Below, piece after piece: positions 6,842-9,076 of a DNA stretch of 9,076 nucleotides (position 1 is the first letter of the stretch; each line of letters opens with the position of its first letter). Source of the stretch: CAUZFZ01 sp963579025 (GTDB lineage: Bacteria; Planctomycetota; Planctomycetia; Planctomycetales; Planctomycetaceae); contig CAUZFZ010000269.1 in assembly GCA_963579025.1 (NCBI GenBank), positions 1 to 9,076 on the forward strand. Direction: 5' to 3'. Position numbers and translations under genes: made by a program. The notes beneath the pieces were generated by a model, which had not been told where the DNA came from, did not search any database, and saw nothing but the letters and a program-made list of their open reading frames with translations.

Positions 6842-7816
6842 ATGTTGACTCGATGCATACTTGCTCTTGTTCCGATCCTGCTGATTCTGGCGGATGGTCG
6901 ACTTCTTCCGGCGGCCGATGCGGAGTACGTCAAGATGACCGTTACGTATAAGAAGGTTGGTGACCTGCCGGTTCGTGCTGCCGTGTATCGACCGGACGAT
7001 CAGCGCGTTCGTCCTGTAGTGGTGTGGATTCACGGTGGAGCACTGATCAACGGACATCGTGATGGGATCAGCGGCCGAGTGCGTAAGTACGCCATGGATC
7101 GTCAGTTCGCCCTGGTCTCGATTGATTACCGACTGGCTCCCGAAACCAAACTGCCTGGAATCATTGCCGACGTTGAGGACGCCTTTGACTGGCTGCACTC
7201 GAAGGGAGCCGAGCAGTTTCATCTCGACCGTTCACGCGTCGCAGTGACTGGCGGTTCGGCGGGAGGCTATCTCACGTTTGTCACCGGCCATCGCATCAAA
7301 CCGCGACCGCAGGCCCTGGTCGCGTTCTGGGGCTATGGCGATCTGGTCGGAGACTGGTACAGCCAGCCGAGTCCTCATCCCCGGCATAATCGTGTCAAAG
7401 TCAGTCGCGAAGAGGCCTTCAAGCAGATCAGCGGCCCGCCCGTGTCGGACTCACGTGACCGCAAAGGCAACGGTGGCCTGTTCTACCTGTACTGCCGTCA
7501 GACCGGGTTGTGGCCGTCGCTGGTCACGGATGGCTGGGATCCGCGGAAGGATGTCGAGAAGTTTGCGCCGTACATGCCCGTGCGAAACGTCTCGTCTGAC
7601 TACCCGCCGACGCTGATGATCCACGGCACGGATGACACGGATGTTCCTCATGAGCAGTCTGTCATGATGGTCCGTGAATTCAAAAGACATGACGTGGAAC
7701 ACAAGCTGATCAGCATCAAGAACGGAGAACATGGCCTGGGTGGTGGTGATCCCGAGAAGATCGATGCGGCTTACAAAGCAGCAGAGAAGTTCCTGGACCG
7801 GTACCTTACGGAATGA
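6842..7816 (+). CDS. Secreted alpha/beta hydrolase (esterase/lipase or peptidase-like)
   Basis: This is a probable exported serine hydrolase of the alpha/beta fold, of the carboxylesterase or BD-FAE/dienelactone hydrolase-like kind. The 324-residue product starts with a Sec-type signal peptide: hydrophobic core about 5-17, small residues and a likely cleavage site around residues 24-27. The oxyanion-hole motif HGGALINGH is at 64-72, IDYRLAPE (94-101) is characteristic of the lipase/esterase family, and GGSAGG (137-142) is the nucleophile elbow with Ser139. HGTDDTDVP (261-269) supplies the likely catalytic Asp (Asp265), and NGEHGLG near 294-300 supplies His297, so the triad looks complete. A cap-like insertion covers about 165-250. 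The substrate cannot be told from sequence. The ATG at 6842 has GAGG about 9 nt upstream and gives a proper signal peptide. The downstream gene follows after 57 bp, suggesting co-transcription. Confidence 0.9.
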   Translation: MLTRCILALVPILLILADGRLLPAADAEYVKMTVTYKKVGDLPVRAAVYRPDDQRVRPVVVWIHGGALINGHRDGISGRVRKYAMDRQFALVSIDYRLAPETKLPGIIADVEDAFDWLHSKGAEQFHLDRSRVAVTGGSAGGYLTFVTGHRIKPRPQALVAFWGYGDLVGDWYSQPSPHPRHNRVKVSREEAFKQISGPPVSDSRDRKGNGGLFYLYCRQTGLWPSLVTDGWDPRKDVEKFAPYMPVRNVSSDYPPTLMIHGTDDTDVPHEQSVMMVREFKRHDVEHKLISIKNGEHGLGGGDPEKIDAAYKAAEKFLDRYLTE

Positions 7817-7873
7817 CGTCGGGCCATCAGGTCAGCCAGTCACGAGGACACCCCGAGAAACAGGACACATACG

Positions 7874-8935
7874 ATGAGAGCATTGACGCTGGTACTGGTA
7901 ACTGCCGCGATCACTGGATTGTTGCATTCCGGGACCGCTTTGGCGGCGGACCCTGTTCGAGTCGGGATCATTGCGATCGACAACTACCAGTCCCTGGCGT
8001 TTACTCAGTTGTTTCATAAGCCGCCTGAAGACAATCCCGACCTGCTGGGGCTAAAGGTAATCGCCGCGTGGCCCGGCGGAAGTCCCGACCTGGAAGCGAC
8101 GATCACTGATGCGGAACGCTGGCGCGAGCATCTGGTGAAAGCCGGCGTCAGCATGGAAGACTCGGTCGATGCGGTCCTGTCGCAGGTTGATACTGTGATG
8201 CTGATGACGGCCGATGGTCGGCCGCACCTTCCATTGGCTCGTCAGATTCTCAAGGCGCGCAAGCCGCTTTACATCGGCCGGCCCATGGCGGCATCACTGA
8301 AAGACGTGATCGAGATATTCGACTTGGCCAAGCAGTACGACACGCCTGTTTTTTCCTGTTCGCAGCATCGCTACAGTCCCGGCTTCATCGGGATGCGGAA
8401 TCATGACGAAGTGGGCAAAGTGCAGGGCTGCATGGTCTATGGTGGTTGCCCGATCGAGCCGCATCATCCTGACTTCTTCTGGCACGCGGTCCACAGCTTC
8501 GAAACGCTCTATACGATCATGGGGCCAGGAGCCGTCTCGGTCACACGCGCTTACACGCCGGATACGGAACTCGTCACGGCTGTCTGGAAAGACGGACGCA
8601 TCGGCACCTACCGCGGCATTCGCAAGGGTGCGATCAAGTACAGCGCCCTCGTCTTCGGAGACAAAGGTGTGGCCCCGGCGGGAAAATATGGATACGCCGC
8701 GCCCGTGAAGGGTGTCGTCCCGAAGGGCCGCTACATGGGCTACGAAGGCGTCGCGACCCAGATCGCGAAATTCTTCAAGACGCGAAAACTGCCGATCCCA
8801 CCGGCCGAAACGATCGAACTGTTCGCCGTCATGGAAGCAGCCCACGAAAGCAAACGCCGCGACGGGTCTCCAGTTCTGGTCGAAGAAGTTCTGCAGCGGG
8901 CTCGCAAGGCTGTCGATGCTCGTGCGGAGAAGTAA
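7874..8935 (+). CDS. Exported Gfo/Idh/MocA-family protein with degenerate cofactor and catalytic motifs
   Basis: The 353-residue product looks like a secreted member of the Gfo/Idh/MocA fold, normally NAD(P)-dependent sugar or cyclitol oxidoreductases. A Sec-type signal peptide with core LTLVLVTAAITGLL ends near ALA-AD (24-26); there is no twin-arginine motif. The Rossmann start reads VRVGIIAIDNYQSLAFT (28-44); the usual GxGxxG is absent, and a related planctomycete group that I recall has GLDTSH here. Next come AAWPGGSPD (64-72), DGRPHLPLARQILKARKP (114-131) and IGRPMAAS (134-141), where most members have EKP or DKP with a catalytic Lys. The C-terminal domain contains HAVHSFETLYTIMG (204-217). 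Loss of these residues suggests a non-catalytic, binding or altered-activity protein. The ATG at 7874 has AGGA about 9 nt upstream. It follows the hydrolase by 57 bp. Fold assignment is fairly secure; activity is unknown. Confidence 0.82.
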   Translation: MRALTLVLVTAAITGLLHSGTALAADPVRVGIIAIDNYQSLAFTQLFHKPPEDNPDLLGLKVIAAWPGGSPDLEATITDAERWREHLVKAGVSMEDSVDAVLSQVDTVMLMTADGRPHLPLARQILKARKPLYIGRPMAASLKDVIEIFDLAKQYDTPVFSCSQHRYSPGFIGMRNHDEVGKVQGCMVYGGCPIEPHHPDFFWHAVHSFETLYTIMGPGAVSVTRAYTPDTELVTAVWKDGRIGTYRGIRKGAIKYSALVFGDKGVAPAGKYGYAAPVKGVVPKGRYMGYEGVATQIAKFFKTRKLPIPPAETIELFAVMEAAHESKRRDGSPVLVEEVLQRARKAVDARAEK

Positions 8936-8952
8936 GCGGGAACGACCGCTTA
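8933..8952 (+). repeat. Short hairpin overlapping the stop codon of the Gfo/Idh/MocA-type gene
   Basis: TAAGCGG (8933-8939) and CCGCTTA (8946-8952) form a perfect 7-bp inverted repeat with a 6-nt loop, and the left arm begins with the TAA stop codon. No T-run follows, so this alone is not a standard intrinsic terminator. It could protect the mRNA 3' end or act together with the larger hairpin about 40 bp further on. Confidence 0.4.
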
Positions 8953-8993
8953 GAGTCTTCCGTCGTCAGGCATGCGCGCCGTGCGCACGCATC

Positions 8994-9060
8994 GTAGGAT
9001 GGGCACTCCTGCCCGTCCCGGCACCGGCAATGGACGGGCAAGAGTGCCCATCCTACTTTT
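8994..9060 (+). terminator. Near-perfect 24-bp inverted repeat followed by TTTT, likely terminator or dispersed palindrome
   Basis: The left arm (8994-9017, starting GTAGGATGGGCACTC) and right arm (9033-9056, ending GAGTGCCCATCCTAC) match at 23 of 24 positions; the only mismatch involves C9009 opposite A9041. The 15-nt spacer (9018-9032) is GC-rich. TTTT follows at 9057-9060. On the plus strand, 58 bp after the second gene's stop, this would make a very stable hairpin with a short U-tract and probably terminates the two-gene unit. The long, nearly perfect palindrome is also the form expected of a REP- or MITE-like dispersed repeat; other copies cannot be checked here. Confidence 0.7.
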
Positions 9061-9076
9061 GGTTGCGGCTCTGCCG

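Noticed and set aside
8294..8845. 183-aa minus-strand open frame opposite the Gfo/Idh/MocA-type gene
   Set aside because: It is a mirror frame of a well-supported coding region, with no recognisable domain and no ribosome-binding support.
8972..8992. ATGCG...CGCAT dyad between the two 3' hairpins
   Set aside because: Only 5-bp outer arms with imperfect inner pairing in GC-rich sequence; too weak to call.

Overview
The window looks like chromosomal DNA of a planctomycete (phylum Planctomycetota). The G+C content is moderate. It carries a Tad (tight adherence) pilus gene cluster and, divergent to it, a secreted alpha/beta hydrolase followed by a secreted Gfo/Idh/MocA-type protein of a kind I associate with planctomycete genomes. 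The organism assignment is inferred from gene content and protein style; no rRNA or other marker is present.

Positions 1-6490, minus strand: reading leftwards from 6490, the order is an A24 prepilin peptidase (CpaA/TadV), a TadE-like pseudopilin, CpaB/RcpC, a TadG-like protein, the ATPase CpaF/TadA, the inner-membrane platform protein TadB, and an unrecognised single-span membrane protein cut by the window edge. All are co-oriented. A perfect 13-bp stem-loop and a roughly 260-bp gap separate cpaB from the tadG-like gene, so the cluster may be two transcription units or have an internal attenuation or processing point. The Flp major pilin, the secretin (RcpA/CpaC), TadZ/CpaE and a recognisable TadC are not in the window, although secretin and TadZ commonly lie between cpaB and cpaF. 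In the standard model the peptidase matures the pseudopilin, CpaF hydrolyses ATP at the cytoplasmic face of TadB, and CpaB, TadE and TadG act in the envelope.

Positions 6491-6841 form the divergent intergenic region. It has no convincing gene but contains imperfect inverted repeats.

Positions 6842-8935, plus strand: two probably co-transcribed genes, both with Sec-type signal peptides. The first is an alpha/beta hydrolase with an intact apparent catalytic triad. The second is a Gfo/Idh/MocA-fold protein whose nucleotide-binding glycine motif and usual catalytic lysine are not conserved. They are followed by a short hairpin at the stop codon and a near-perfect 24-bp inverted repeat ending in TTTT, a likely terminator and possibly a copy of a dispersed repeat.

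I found no CRISPR array, tRNA, rRNA, transposase or clearly new defence-type system. The points most worth a second look are the unusual Tad gene order, the degenerate Gfo/Idh/MocA protein, the palindromic elements and the unidentified gene at the left edge.
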